Shown: positions 9,343 to 18,742 of the stretch, piece after piece
Layout: each line of letters starts with the position of its first letter
Position numbering within the stretch: the first letter of the stretch is position 1
NCBI GenBank assembly: GCA_022823085.1
Contig: JAJDXV010000072.1
Span: 31,797-95,796, forward strand
Reading direction: 5' to 3'
Origin: Candidatus Poribacteria bacterium
GTDB lineage: Bacteria; Poribacteria; WGA-4E; WGA-3G
DNA: 64,000 nucleotides
Notes under the pieces: model-generated
What the model was told of the DNA's origin: nothing
What the model saw: only the letters and a program-made list of their open reading frames with translations
The model's database searches: none
Translations under genes and position numbers: made by a program

Positions 9343-10395
9343 ATGAGTGAATCTTTTGAAGGAGCGACAGAGTATGCGTTCTCCTTCGGACCTTGGAATA
9401 TACACGAAGGATCAGACCCCTTTGGTCCCGCCGTTCGGGAATCATATAGTTTTGATGAGAAGGTCGGATTTTACCGGGATCTCGGTTTCGTTGGTATACA
9501 GTTTCATGATGATGACATTGTGCCTGATATCGATGGCAAAACACATTCACAATTGATGGCGCGAACCAAAACCGTAAAAGCGCAACTTGACGATCACGGT
9601 TTAACGGCGGAGGTGGTAGCCCCGCGTCTCTGGGAATCACCAGAAACGATTGACGGTGCTTACACGTCGAATTCTCCGAAAGAACGGCAGTATGCGTTGG
9701 ATCGTTCAAAACGGTGTGTGGATATTGCCAATGAAATCGGGTGTAGAAACCTTGTGCTGTGGCTCGCGCGTGAAGGCACTTACATCCGCGAAACGAAATC
9801 ATCAGCAGATGCGGTTGGACAGATCCTTGATGCGATCAATGTGTTGCTTGAATACGACTCGGAAATCCGTATTCTGATTGAGCCGAAACCGAATGAACCG
9901 ATGGACATTGCGTACATTCCGACGATTGGACATGCGATTGGGTTGGCTTATGCGAGCGATGCACCGGAACGGGTGGGTGGATTAATTGAGAGTGCGCACG
10001 CGATTCTCGCAGGTTTAGAACCGTCGGATGAAATGGGGTACGCACTGTATCATAAGAAACTTTGGAGTGTCCATCTCAACGACCAGAACGGACTTAAATT
10101 CGACCAAGATAAGGCGTTCGGCTCTGTTAATTTACGTCGGGCATTTAATCAGGTCCGGGTACTTGAAGAGAACGGATACGGTAGAAATGGCGAGTTCGTC
10201 GGATTAGATGTGAAAGTGATGCGAACGCAGCCCCGTGAAATTTCCACAAAACACCTATTGAGTAGTCGCCGAACGTTCCTTAACTTGCTTGAGAAGGTAC
10301 GGACGTTTGATAAAAAAGTTGAACAGGAGTTTATCGCTGCCCGAGACTATGAAGGCTTGGATTTCTATATCCTTGAACACCTTCTTGATATGTAA
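9343..10395 (+). CDS. Xylose isomerase-like TIM barrel protein
   Basis: YAFSFGPWNIHEGSDPFGPAVRESYSFDEKVGFYRDLGFVGIQFHDDD; LIEPKPNEP; LWSVHLNDQNGLKFDQD. AGGAG just upstream of ATG 9343; ORF track start is 9289. Confidence 0.88.
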   Translation: MSESFEGATEYAFSFGPWNIHEGSDPFGPAVRESYSFDEKVGFYRDLGFVGIQFHDDDIVPDIDGKTHSQLMARTKTVKAQLDDHGLTAEVVAPRLWESPETIDGAYTSNSPKERQYALDRSKRCVDIANEIGCRNLVLWLAREGTYIRETKSSADAVGQILDAINVLLEYDSEIRILIEPKPNEPMDIAYIPTIGHAIGLAYASDAPERVGGLIESAHAILAGLEPSDEMGYALYHKKLWSVHLNDQNGLKFDQDKAFGSVNLRRAFNQVRVLEENGYGRNGEFVGLDVKVMRTQPREISTKHLLSSRRTFLNLLEKVRTFDKKVEQEFIAARDYEGLDFYILEHLLDM

Positions 10396-10478
10396 TATCT
10401 GTTGACGTGCTCGGTTTTTCGTGGGGGGTGCGTCAATTCAATGGAGTTTAATTTAGGCAGCAGAGGATATAAATAGAA

Positions 10479-11129
10479 ATGACAACGGATAAGAATCCCC
10501 TACACGAGGTCATTGGTCCCCGTTATCACGCAGTGATGCTTGTCGGTCCGCCCGGTGTAGGTAAAGGAACACAGGGAAAAATGCTGGCACAGATCCCCGG
10601 CATCTTCCATATCTCAAGTGGAGATATGTTCCGAGAACTTGATGCGAATTCCAAATACGGTCAAATTTTCCAAGAATACGCGCGCGTCGGCAAATTAGTC
10701 CCTGATGAGATCACGGTCGAAATTTGGCAGCATTACATGGAGACGAAGGTGCGCGAAGGGGTTTACGCGCCTGAATGCGACCTGCTCATTCTTGACGGTA
10801 TTCCACGGAACATTACACAAGCGAAGTTGATAACACCCTATATAGAGGTTTTTAAAATCATCTATATGATTTGTGAGGACCGGGAAGTGATGTTCAAACG
10901 GATCCGGGGACGCTCCCTCAAAGAGAACCGGATTGATGATTCGGAAGAACTCGTGGTGCGTTACCGATGGGACGTTTACAAACGTGAAACGGAACCCTTG
11001 ATTGATCACTACCCGCAAGAGCTTATTCGGCTCATTGATGCGGACAACATCGCATCGGATGTGCTTCATCAAATACTCTCCGCCATTGTGCCTATTCAGA
11101 AGAAGTATTTCAAGCCGCCGTTGATGTAG
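10479..11129 (+). CDS. adk: Adenylate kinase family protein
   Basis: P-loop VGPPGVGKGTQGKMLA; HISSGDMFRE; LILDGIPRN. Confidence 0.88.
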   Translation: MTTDKNPLHEVIGPRYHAVMLVGPPGVGKGTQGKMLAQIPGIFHISSGDMFRELDANSKYGQIFQEYARVGKLVPDEITVEIWQHYMETKVREGVYAPECDLLILDGIPRNITQAKLITPYIEVFKIIYMICEDREVMFKRIRGRSLKENRIDDSEELVVRYRWDVYKRETEPLIDHYPQELIRLIDADNIASDVLHQILSAIVPIQKKYFKPPLM

Positions 11130-11156
11130 ATATTGTGCAAATTATATCAAAATTTT

Positions 11157-11203
11157 CGGACTGGAAATCTCGCTCTTTAGAGTAGGGAGGACAGTCCGTT
11201 TTT
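11157..11203 (+). terminator. Possible Rho-independent terminator after adk
   Basis: CGGACTG...CAGTCCG stem followed by TTTTTC. Confidence 0.45.
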
Positions 11204-11411
11204 CTTTGTTATCACCAATTGGATTTGTTAAGGATTTACAATCTGCTGTTGCTTCAGCTATATTTTTTTCTTTTTCCTTGACAAATTGTATGAAAACTGC
11301 TACAATATTGGTGTCGCGTTGGTAGGTATATTGAGTGTAGCCACTCGGCAAGGGGGCTGCTTTCCACTTGATAGGGGATAAAAGCGTGAACATGAGAGCG
11401 AGCAGATAGTT

Positions 11412-11876
11412 TTGGGAAACAATCGAGAAAGCGAACAGAACAGATATTCACTATTCACAGTCCGAGACGCTGAGAATGCCATGACAGCGTTCACGATCTT
11501 TGCAATTGCGATCATTTTTGGCATTTTCTTTCATGCACTTATTCTTATTATTGAGCATAAACTCCTTATCACGCTTAATAGCCTCGTGGGTTCACTATCT
11601 GCTGTCGTAGGCAATGTTTCAAATGTTCTGTCTGCATCAACATTGCTAACTATTTTACTTGAAGGAGCTGATATTATGTTTTTCCGTCGCACTCGTGAAG
11701 AGCGTGCTAAACTGAAGCAAGAAAGACGTGAGTTAGAAGAACTCAAAAAAGAGATACAGGACCTTCAAAGCACAACTCAAAAAAATCCTTCAGTATCCGA
11801 ACCGGTGAATGTTAAGGCAAATACTAAAGTGTCCAAACAGCCTGCGAAACCTGAAAACACAAAGCCTAATAAATAG
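11412..11876 (+). CDS. Hypothetical membrane protein with basic coiled-coil tail
   Basis: ORF with two hydrophobic segments, then RRTREERAKLKQERRELEELKKEIQDL. Start codon uncertain. Confidence 0.55.
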   Translation: MGNNRESEQNRYSLFTVRDAENAMTAFTIFAIAIIFGIFFHALILIIEHKLLITLNSLVGSLSAVVGNVSNVLSASTLLTILLEGADIMFFRRTREERAKLKQERRELEELKKEIQDLQSTTQKNPSVSEPVNVKANTKVSKQPAKPENTKPNK

Positions 11877-11935
11877 CAATATAATTTCAGCACAGACTTG
11901 CCTAACAGAAAAATAAAAAACGCATTTTTTACTTT

Positions 11936-13585
11936 TTAATTGCGTCGGTGATAGAGCAAAATTTCAGGATGTACGAGTGCTCGCATCGGGAACGGGGCAC
12001 CGGTATCCGATATTCGGATGCCAAGAATTTCTGGTGTACACCGGAAGGTTTTGTGCAATTCGTACGGACTGTCTTCCCCTAAGATTCGCGTGTAAAACGC
12101 GACTGTCTCTTCCAATTCAATCTCAACCATCGGGTACCAATCTTCGTTTTGATAGCCGTGAGGATGTTGTCGATATTTTCGGAACACCTCAAGGTCCGGC
12201 ACGGGGATGAGTACCCATTCTGCTTCTGGATCTGCCACTTCCAAATCTAAATCGGGTAACAGCCAGTTAAATAAGGTTACCGGTGCACTTGCAATAGCTT
12301 CCTCCGGTGGAATATGCGCGGCTATCCATTCTGATGCGACAACACGCGTCGGTTGCGCGCGCATCACAGCAGCGAAAGCGGCGGTATACATGAACGAATA
12401 GAGTACGACGATACCGACGATAACACTCACACCCCATTTTCCAAAGATAGTATATCTTGACCCCAGAGGCAGTGAACGACTCCGTATGCTTTTGCGTAAC
12501 TTCGTGAGCGAAATAGCGACGAGCAGCGTCAGCGCGGGATAGAGTATCAACAGGTGACGCGTGAATTTAACCTTGTGTGCGCCAATAAAGAGTAGGTACG
12601 GAATAACAAAAGCCAATAGAAGAATCTCTAATATAGCGAACTCGCCTGTTCTGCTTTTCAGGGAAGTGATTGCTTGCAGGATACTCAAGACGGCAAGGAG
12701 CGCGAGCGGTAATCCCATCCCCCATTTCAGAAGCACCCACAAGTAGGTAAACCGTTGCAGCCACGCCGATTCTGCTGTCGAGATGAGACCGAAGTGTCCT
12801 TTATGGTAGTGTGTGGCTTCATACCAGAAATCGTCAAAGAAGAGATTCCACGTCGGTGAAAGTAGGTCAATAACCCAGTAAGGACAGAGGAGCGTAAACG
12901 TTAAAGCAGAGACACCGATAACGGTTGCAACTCTTCTGTAAAACTGATCGCACCCGATGAAGGCGACGAGGGAGAGACAGACGAAAATGGTGGTGAATTT
13001 GACAGCGAACCCGGTTCCGAGAGCGATGCCGAGCCATATCGCAGCCCACGGTGTAAACGGCTTTGAAGCGGAAAAACGTGTACGTGCGACGCGGTAGAGG
13101 AATAGCGTTACACAGAAGGTCGCAGGGATGTCAACGAGTGCAAAACGGGATTCGTTGGTGGCGTGTAACATTGAGACTGCAAGCAGTCCTGCCGCAATTT
13201 GACCGATGCCTCTGCTGCCTGCGTGTTGTCCGATAGCGTAGGTGAACCAGAGTGTCGCGGTGGACAACAGGACATTGATGCAACGCGCCAGTAGAATGAC
13301 ATGGGCTTCCGTGAGATGCAAGCCGGTGAGTGAGAGCAACTTACCGACTACAGCAATCGTATAAAACCATGCAGTTCCGGGCCAGTTGTAGGTTTCAGGG
13401 GGTGCCGTGAAGTGAACGAGGTTCAGCACATCTTGTGCGATAATGGCTTCACGCGGATCGGGTGTATCGGGCAATCCGACGTTTATACCGACAATACGGA
13501 GACTGAAGCCTCCGATAAGGATAACGAAGATAAGGGCGTTGTTGGATACGTTTAAACAGTTTTTCACTGCAAGTGGGAATCTCAT
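11936..13585 (-). CDS. Glycosyltransferase family 39-like (ArnT/PMT-type) integral membrane protein
   Basis: Multi-TM protein; GLPDTPDPREAIIAQDVL...YNWPGTAWFY, typical of dolichyl-phosphate-mannose mannosyltransferase-like proteins. Confidence 0.75.
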   Translation of the reverse strand: MRFPLAVKNCLNVSNNALIFVILIGGFSLRIVGINVGLPDTPDPREAIIAQDVLNLVHFTAPPETYNWPGTAWFYTIAVVGKLLSLTGLHLTEAHVILLARCINVLLSTATLWFTYAIGQHAGSRGIGQIAAGLLAVSMLHATNESRFALVDIPATFCVTLFLYRVARTRFSASKPFTPWAAIWLGIALGTGFAVKFTTIFVCLSLVAFIGCDQFYRRVATVIGVSALTFTLLCPYWVIDLLSPTWNLFFDDFWYEATHYHKGHFGLISTAESAWLQRFTYLWVLLKWGMGLPLALLAVLSILQAITSLKSRTGEFAILEILLLAFVIPYLLFIGAHKVKFTRHLLILYPALTLLVAISLTKLRKSIRSRSLPLGSRYTIFGKWGVSVIVGIVVLYSFMYTAAFAAVMRAQPTRVVASEWIAAHIPPEEAIASAPVTLFNWLLPDLDLEVADPEAEWVLIPVPDLEVFRKYRQHPHGYQNEDWYPMVEIELEETVAFYTRILGEDSPYELHKTFRCTPEILGIRISDTGAPFPMRALVHPEILLYHRRN

Positions 13586-13588
13586 TGT

Positions 13589-14119
13589 TTACGGGCAACC
13601 GAGTTTTTCAAAGATATTCTGCCAGCGTTGCACATGGTTTTCGCGGAGATTAATTGGCGCGAAACCGAGGTTGAGGTAATTCTTGATAGCAGGTAGGCGA
13701 AAATCGTCAGTATCTAATATCACGGAGGTCGCCTGTTGGGTTCTGAAATAGTATAAGAGAAATACGGTTAGCCACTTACCGAGTTTATATCCGGTGTGTT
13801 CTGGCAGGACGGCGAGCATATCAATATAGCCGATCTGTTTGCCATCGGTAGACCTGTTCCAACCGCATGCCGTGCCGATGGGTATATTCTCATGCGTAAC
13901 GAAACAGAAACCGTTCGGATCAAAATTGGGTTGGTTAATAACGTTGTCGTAGGCATCTTGAGCGGTTCTGCCGAGGTCTACAAAGGTTGTGTCCATGATT
14001 CGTGCCCAATACGCTTCGTCGCCTTTTCGATAGGTTCGGATATGATAGCCATCTGGACATTGAAGCCGCGGCAGGTGTTCTAAATCGTGCCGGACCATTC
14101 TGAGTTGATCTTCCACCAT
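13589..14119 (-). CDS. GNAT family N-acetyltransferase
   Basis: GYHIRTYRKGDEAYWARIM...IDMLAVLPEHTGYKLGKWLTVFLLYYF. Start MVEDQLRMV at 14119 follows the stop of its paralogue; ORF track start is 14251. Confidence 0.78.
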   Translation of the reverse strand: MVEDQLRMVRHDLEHLPRLQCPDGYHIRTYRKGDEAYWARIMDTTFVDLGRTAQDAYDNVINQPNFDPNGFCFVTHENIPIGTACGWNRSTDGKQIGYIDMLAVLPEHTGYKLGKWLTVFLLYYFRTQQATSVILDTDDFRLPAIKNYLNLGFAPINLRENHVQRWQNIFEKLGCP

Positions 14120-14123
14120 ACGT

Positions 14124-14720
14124 TTAACGTGATACTTTCGACCACAATTCCTTGGAGAGTGTCTCTTTAAGGTTCGCGATTTGTGCCGATGGGTGCGGCA
14201 ATTCCAAATTTTCAAATAGCTTCCGCCACCGCTCCGATTGCTCTTCTTCAACGTAGACCGGTATGAATCCTAAATTGAGATACGTTTTAACGGCAGGGAT
14301 CCGAAAGTCGTCGGTGTCAAGCATCGCACTGATGAATCCGTTGTCTCGAAAGTAGTGAAGAACGGCGAGTGAGACCCATTTTCCGAGCTTGTGTCCCGTG
14401 TGTTCGGCGACGACACCGACCATGTGTACGTATCCGACCTCCTTTTCATCTGTGGATTGTCGCCATGCACAGGCGGTTCCGACAGGGGTACCACGGTGTG
14501 TCGCGAAGTAGAGACCATCGGGAACGAAGACATCTCTGCTTGTAATCTCGTTCTGTGTATCTTGTGCGGTGCGTTCTCTGCCACCGAAGGAGTCGCTGAT
14601 AATCCGTGCCCAGTGTGCTTCGTCGCCTTCGCGGTAGCTGCGTATATCGTAACCTGCCGGAAGTTGTAGTTCCGGTAAATGTTTTAGGTTCGGACGTACC
14701 ATTCTGAGTTGTCGCGGCAT
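14124..14720 (-). CDS. GNAT family N-acetyltransferase (tandem paralogue)
   Basis: GYDIRSYREGDEAHWARII...VHMVGVVAEHTGHKLGKWVSLAVLHYF; colinear with the 13589-14119 product. Confidence 0.8.
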   Translation of the reverse strand: MPRQLRMVRPNLKHLPELQLPAGYDIRSYREGDEAHWARIISDSFGGRERTAQDTQNEITSRDVFVPDGLYFATHRGTPVGTACAWRQSTDEKEVGYVHMVGVVAEHTGHKLGKWVSLAVLHYFRDNGFISAMLDTDDFRIPAVKTYLNLGFIPVYVEEEQSERWRKLFENLELPHPSAQIANLKETLSKELWSKVSR

Positions 14721-14939
14721 CTACCTCTCCTTGACCTTTCTATCGGTATATAATTGGCGTTCCAGTGCGTTGAATTATATCATACCTCAAAAATTCGTGC
14801 AAAACCTTTACAATATTTCTCAAAAACAGTATAATAGTTTTCAGTTGTCAGTAGGTACTTTCTTAATGCCGGGTGACGACACGGTTTCGATCGCACTTAC
14901 CAGATTTAGGGAAACAGTCACAATAAAGGTGGGATATAA

Positions 14940-15482
14940 GTGGAAAAACAGAATAAAAACAGACCTAATATTGTGCTTGTCGGTTTTATGGGAACTGGGA
15001 AAACCTCTATAGCTAAACGACTTGCGACACAACTCCGGATGCGATATGTGGATACAGACGACATTATTGAGCGTGATAGTGGTCGTCGTATCAGCGATAT
15101 TTTTTCGGAGGATGGGGAGGAGACTTTTCGGGAACTTGAGAGCGAAGCGGTTCGTAAAGCGTCAAAATTATGTAATTACGTTATCTCTACGGGGGGTGGT
15201 GTCGTCTTGAAGGAAACCAATATGGCGGAATTGAGACGTAACGGCATCATTTTTTGTTTAACAGCGACACCGGAGGAGATTTACCGACGTGTCCGACACC
15301 AGCCGCACCGCCCTCTGCTCCAGACACCCGATCCGCTCACAAAAATTAAATCGATGATGGAAGATCGGCATCCGTACTACGTGAAGGCGGATTATATGGT
15401 CGAAACGACGGGACGCTCGTTCGGGGAGGTTATGGCATATATCAAACGGGTGTTTATGAAAAGTGTTAGGGGTTCAAAGTGA
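14940..15482 (+). CDS. aroK: Shikimate kinase
   Basis: IVLVGFMGTGKTSIAKRLA; YVDTDDIIERDSGRRISDIF; STGGGVV. GTG start. Confidence 0.92.
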   Translation: MEKQNKNRPNIVLVGFMGTGKTSIAKRLATQLRMRYVDTDDIIERDSGRRISDIFSEDGEETFRELESEAVRKASKLCNYVISTGGGVVLKETNMAELRRNGIIFCLTATPEEIYRRVRHQPHRPLLQTPDPLTKIKSMMEDRHPYYVKADYMVETTGRSFGEVMAYIKRVFMKSVRGSK

Positions 15483-16567
15483 GAAAAAACTTACGCGTGG
15501 AACTCGGAGAGAACAGTTATCCGATTGTTGTCGGTGCGGGCCTGATGAACAGCGTTGGCGAACTGCTTACACCGCTTATGAAATCGAATAAAGTGCTGAT
15601 CGTTTCGGATGTGTTCGTTAAAGCGCGGTACATGCCTATCGTTCGGCGCAGCCTGACCGATGCAGGATTTGACGTAAACGCGGTTGAAATTCCGGTCGGC
15701 GAAGAGAGCAAATCGTTAGCAGAATTCTCTCGCGTACAAGACAGTTTAGTCGCGCATCAACTCGATCGTGGTTCAACGCTTATCGCCCTCGGTGGCGGTG
15801 TTGTCGGGGATTTAGGTGGCTTTGCGGCGGCGGTTTATATGCGCGGTATCTCTTACGTCCAGATTCCGACGACGCTACAGGCACAGGTCGATGCAAGCGT
15901 CGGCGGCAAGACGGCGATTAATCACCCGAAAGGTAAAAACCTCATCGGCGCGTTTCATCAGCCGAAGTTGGTCATCATTGATGTAGATACGCTCGAGACC
16001 TTACCGCAACGCGACATCCGGGCAGGACTTATTGAAGTTATCAAGATGGGTGTTATCCGCGATGAACCGTTATTTGAAATGGTTGAGGCGAATTTGGAGG
16101 CGATACTGAATATAGAAGATGCAACGCTGATTAAGATGATCTCAAGTGCGTGCCTTAACAAGGCGGAAATCGTCGCGAAAGACGAAAAAGAGAGCGGTTT
16201 ACGGATGGTACTGAACTATGGACATACCTTTGGACACGCACTTGAGGCGTTGACGCATTACAATAGATACCGGCACGGTGAGGCGGTCTCTATCGGGATG
16301 AATTGTGCGGCGCAATTGGCGGTTAATTTGGGAATGTTCTCTGAGACCGATTTTCAACGGCAACGTGCGCTTTTGAAACGTGCCAAGTTACCGCTCACTT
16401 TTCCAGACGATCTTACGCCAGAAGCCATCTGTGATGCCATGTATTTAGACAAAAAGACGCTCGGCGGTGAACTCCGTCTCATCTTACCGACGCGTATCGG
16501 GGAAGTTGTTATCCGCGACGATGTAAATGATCGTCAGGTTTTAGAAGCTATATCGCAATGTTTTTAA
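15479..16567 (+). CDS. aroB: 3-dehydroquinate synthase
   Basis: ALGGGVVGDLGGFAAAVYMRG, PTTLQAQVDASVGGKTAINHPKGKNLIGAF, LNYGHTFGHALE. 4-nt overlap with aroK. Confidence 0.95.
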   Translation: MRKNLRVELGENSYPIVVGAGLMNSVGELLTPLMKSNKVLIVSDVFVKARYMPIVRRSLTDAGFDVNAVEIPVGEESKSLAEFSRVQDSLVAHQLDRGSTLIALGGGVVGDLGGFAAAVYMRGISYVQIPTTLQAQVDASVGGKTAINHPKGKNLIGAFHQPKLVIIDVDTLETLPQRDIRAGLIEVIKMGVIRDEPLFEMVEANLEAILNIEDATLIKMISSACLNKAEIVAKDEKESGLRMVLNYGHTFGHALEALTHYNRYRHGEAVSIGMNCAAQLAVNLGMFSETDFQRQRALLKRAKLPLTFPDDLTPEAICDAMYLDKKTLGGELRLILPTRIGEVVIRDDVNDRQVLEAISQCF

Positions 16568-16585
16568 CTATTAAGTTTTTGTGCG

Positions 16586-16780
16586 GAGAAGTTAACAGTT
16601 TCCAGTTAACAGTTTCCAGAAAAGAGATATTGTGTTATCCGCACACCTCTTAACTGGGTACTGGGTACTGGTTACTGATAGAGAAGTTAACAGTTTCCAG
16701 TTAACAGTTTCCAGAAAAGAGATATTGTGTTATCCGCACACCTCTTAACTGGTTGCTGGGTACTGGGTACTGGTTACTGA
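16586..16780. repeat. Two tandem ~95 bp heptad-repeat hairpin elements
   Basis: GAGAAGTTAACAGTTTCCAGTTAACAGTTTCCAGAAAAGAGATATTGTGTTATCCGCACACCTCTTAACTGG... occurs at 16586 and again at 16681. Confidence 0.85.
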
Positions 16781-16797
16781 TACGCCAATAACGAGCA

Positions 16798-16961
16798 GTC
16801 GCAACGAAGGCGCGACGGACAACAGAGGACGACTTATTGGCCACGAGAACTCTCATTGAACCGCAAGGAAAATTTAAAAAATCGCAACGAAAGCGCGACG
16901 GACAAGATAAAACGGATTATTACCAACGAGAAACTTGACTAACCGCAAGGAAAATTAAAAA
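16798..16961 (+). repeat. Dispersed 5' leader module, two tandem copies (C1 16798-16881, C2 16882-16961) ending at the ATG
   Basis: GTCGCAACGAAGGCGCGACGGACAACAGAGGACGAC...ATTGAACCGCAAGGAAAATTTAAAAAA, then TCGCAACGAAAGCGCGACGGACAAG...AACCGCAAGGAAAATTAAAAAATG. Confidence 0.82.
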
Positions 16962-18107
16962 ATGATAAAAACAACACAATGGATTGCCGTCTGCTTGGTT
17001 TTAGGTCTAAGCGTCGGCACTGCATTTAGCCAAGGACTCAGCCCGCCATCAAACGTCACGGCGGTGGATACGCCAAACGATGATGGGTCGAGTATCACGA
17101 TTACGTGGGACGCAGCGGCTGAGGAAAGCGGTATCAGTGGGTACCAAATCCTCCGTCGGATTGCTGGTGGTGAACTTGAAGCGATCGGGGAGCTGCTGCC
17201 TGCTGAAAAAACGACCTACGCCGATTCCGCTATTGAGAAAGGGACGACTTATGCCTATATTGTGCGTGCTGTTAGCGAAACGGAGGCGACTGTTGATTCT
17301 GAACAGACGGCTCCAGTTAAAGGGACAGGTGAGTGGTTTCATACTGGCAAAATCCCGCTCTTTATTACCATGCTTCTGTTTTCCGCAGCGATTGTTTGGA
17401 ACATCTATAGCGCGCGAAGCGGCAAGGAGCTGTTTGTTCGGCGTATTCCTGGCTTAGAGGCGGTAGATGAAGCCATCGGCAGAGCGACAGAAATGGGGCG
17501 TTCCATTCTATACAGTACAGGATTGGGGGGTGTCAGCGGTGTCGCTACGATTGCAAGTATGACAATTTTGGGACAGGTCGCCCGGCGGACAGCAGACTAT
17601 GAGACTTCATTACGTGTTCCGTGTCGGGATCCGATTGTCCTCAATGTCGTCCGTGAAATGGTAAAAACGGCTTATCTTGAGGAAGGGCGTCCAGATGCGT
17701 ATAATGAAGACGACATCTTTTTTCTCACCGAAAGCCAATTCGCCTACGCTGCGGGGGTAGAGGGGATGATGCTCCGCGAGAAACCGGCAGCGATATTTCT
17801 ACAAGGTACATTTTACGCGGAATCCCTCATCCTTGCCGAGACCGGTAATTCTGTCGGTGCTATCCAGATCGCTGGAACAGATTCGGAGCACCAGCTCCCA
17901 TTCTTTATTGCTGCCTGCGACTACACCTTAATCGGCGAAGAACTTTATGCTGCAAGTGCGTACCTTTCGAGAGAGCCGATGTTGCTCGGCAGTCTGAGAG
18001 GTCAAGATTGGGGAAAGATACTTATTTTTGCTGCTGTCGTATTGGGTGTGGTGCTTGAATTATCTGGCATCAGTTGGATTACAACGCTTTTACAGCGGGT
18101 AAGTTAG
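16962..18107 (+). CDS. Fibronectin type III domain-containing membrane protein (uncharacterised family, possibly DUF6754-like); cassette gene 1
   Basis: Signal peptide; FN3-like PPSNVTAVDTPNDDGSSITITWDAAAEESGISGYQILRR; TM segment; conserved-looking GLEAVDEAIGRATEMGRSILYSTG...; C-terminal TM. Confidence 0.75.
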   Translation: MIKTTQWIAVCLVLGLSVGTAFSQGLSPPSNVTAVDTPNDDGSSITITWDAAAEESGISGYQILRRIAGGELEAIGELLPAEKTTYADSAIEKGTTYAYIVRAVSETEATVDSEQTAPVKGTGEWFHTGKIPLFITMLLFSAAIVWNIYSARSGKELFVRRIPGLEAVDEAIGRATEMGRSILYSTGLGGVSGVATIASMTILGQVARRTADYETSLRVPCRDPIVLNVVREMVKTAYLEEGRPDAYNEDDIFFLTESQFAYAAGVEGMMLREKPAAIFLQGTFYAESLILAETGNSVGAIQIAGTDSEHQLPFFIAACDYTLIGEELYAASAYLSREPMLLGSLRGQDWGKILIFAAVVLGVVLELSGISWITTLLQRVS

Positions 18108-18115
18108 GAGGTTTT

Positions 18116-18739
18116 ATGAAGCGACAAGTCCCTTTAGTTCTCTGCTTTGTTTTCGGGATTGCAATGATCTTCACACAATTCAGCCCGCATTCATTTTCGC
18201 AAGGCATTTACGAAGAAGTTATCAGTTGGGCATTGATTATTGGTCCTTTTGCGTTGGTATTAGCAACAGTGACACTGATTCAGACGCATACGGCGCGAAT
18301 CCGTCGTCGAACGGAGCATTGGCAGTACAGTTTTGTTGTCTTTGCCGGTCTTATAGTAATGGTTCTGATCGGTATGTTTTTTAAACCACAGAATCCTATG
18401 TTTGTGTGGTTATACAATAACGTCCAGCTTCCGATGGATGCAACAATGTTTTCGCTCCTCGCCTTCTTCATCGCGTCCGCGGCATACCGTGCCTTTCGGG
18501 CGCGGACGTTTGAAGCGAGCTTATTGTTGATTACTGCCTTAATTGTTATGATGGGCAACGTCCCGATTGGCAATCTTCTGTCAAATGATACTGCGTCAGA
18601 AGCCCGGCAATGGATTTTGGATAACCCGAATCTCTCTGCCAGACGTGGCATTATTCTTGGGGTGAGTTTAGGTGTCATCTCGCAGTCTATCCGGATTATA
18701 TTAGGAATCGAACGTTCATACTTAGGCGGAGGAGACTAA
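18116..18739 (+). CDS. Uncharacterised multi-TM membrane protein; cassette gene 2
   Basis: ATG 18116 preceded by TTAGGAGG; several hydrophobic helices; 8 bp after gene 1. Confidence 0.75.
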   Translation: MKRQVPLVLCFVFGIAMIFTQFSPHSFSQGIYEEVISWALIIGPFALVLATVTLIQTHTARIRRRTEHWQYSFVVFAGLIVMVLIGMFFKPQNPMFVWLYNNVQLPMDATMFSLLAFFIASAAYRAFRARTFEASLLLITALIVMMGNVPIGNLLSNDTASEARQWILDNPNLSARRGIILGVSLGVISQSIRIILGIERSYLGGGD

Positions 18740-18742
18740 CAA

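Noticed and set aside
9281-9802. 173-aa minus-strand ORF antisense to the xylose isomerase-like gene
   Set aside because: Shadow ORF; the plus-strand TIM-barrel motifs are unambiguous.
16586-16780. CRISPR-like or IS terminal repeats
   Set aside because: Only two units, no spacers and no transposase ORF between or beside them; heptad structure explains them better.
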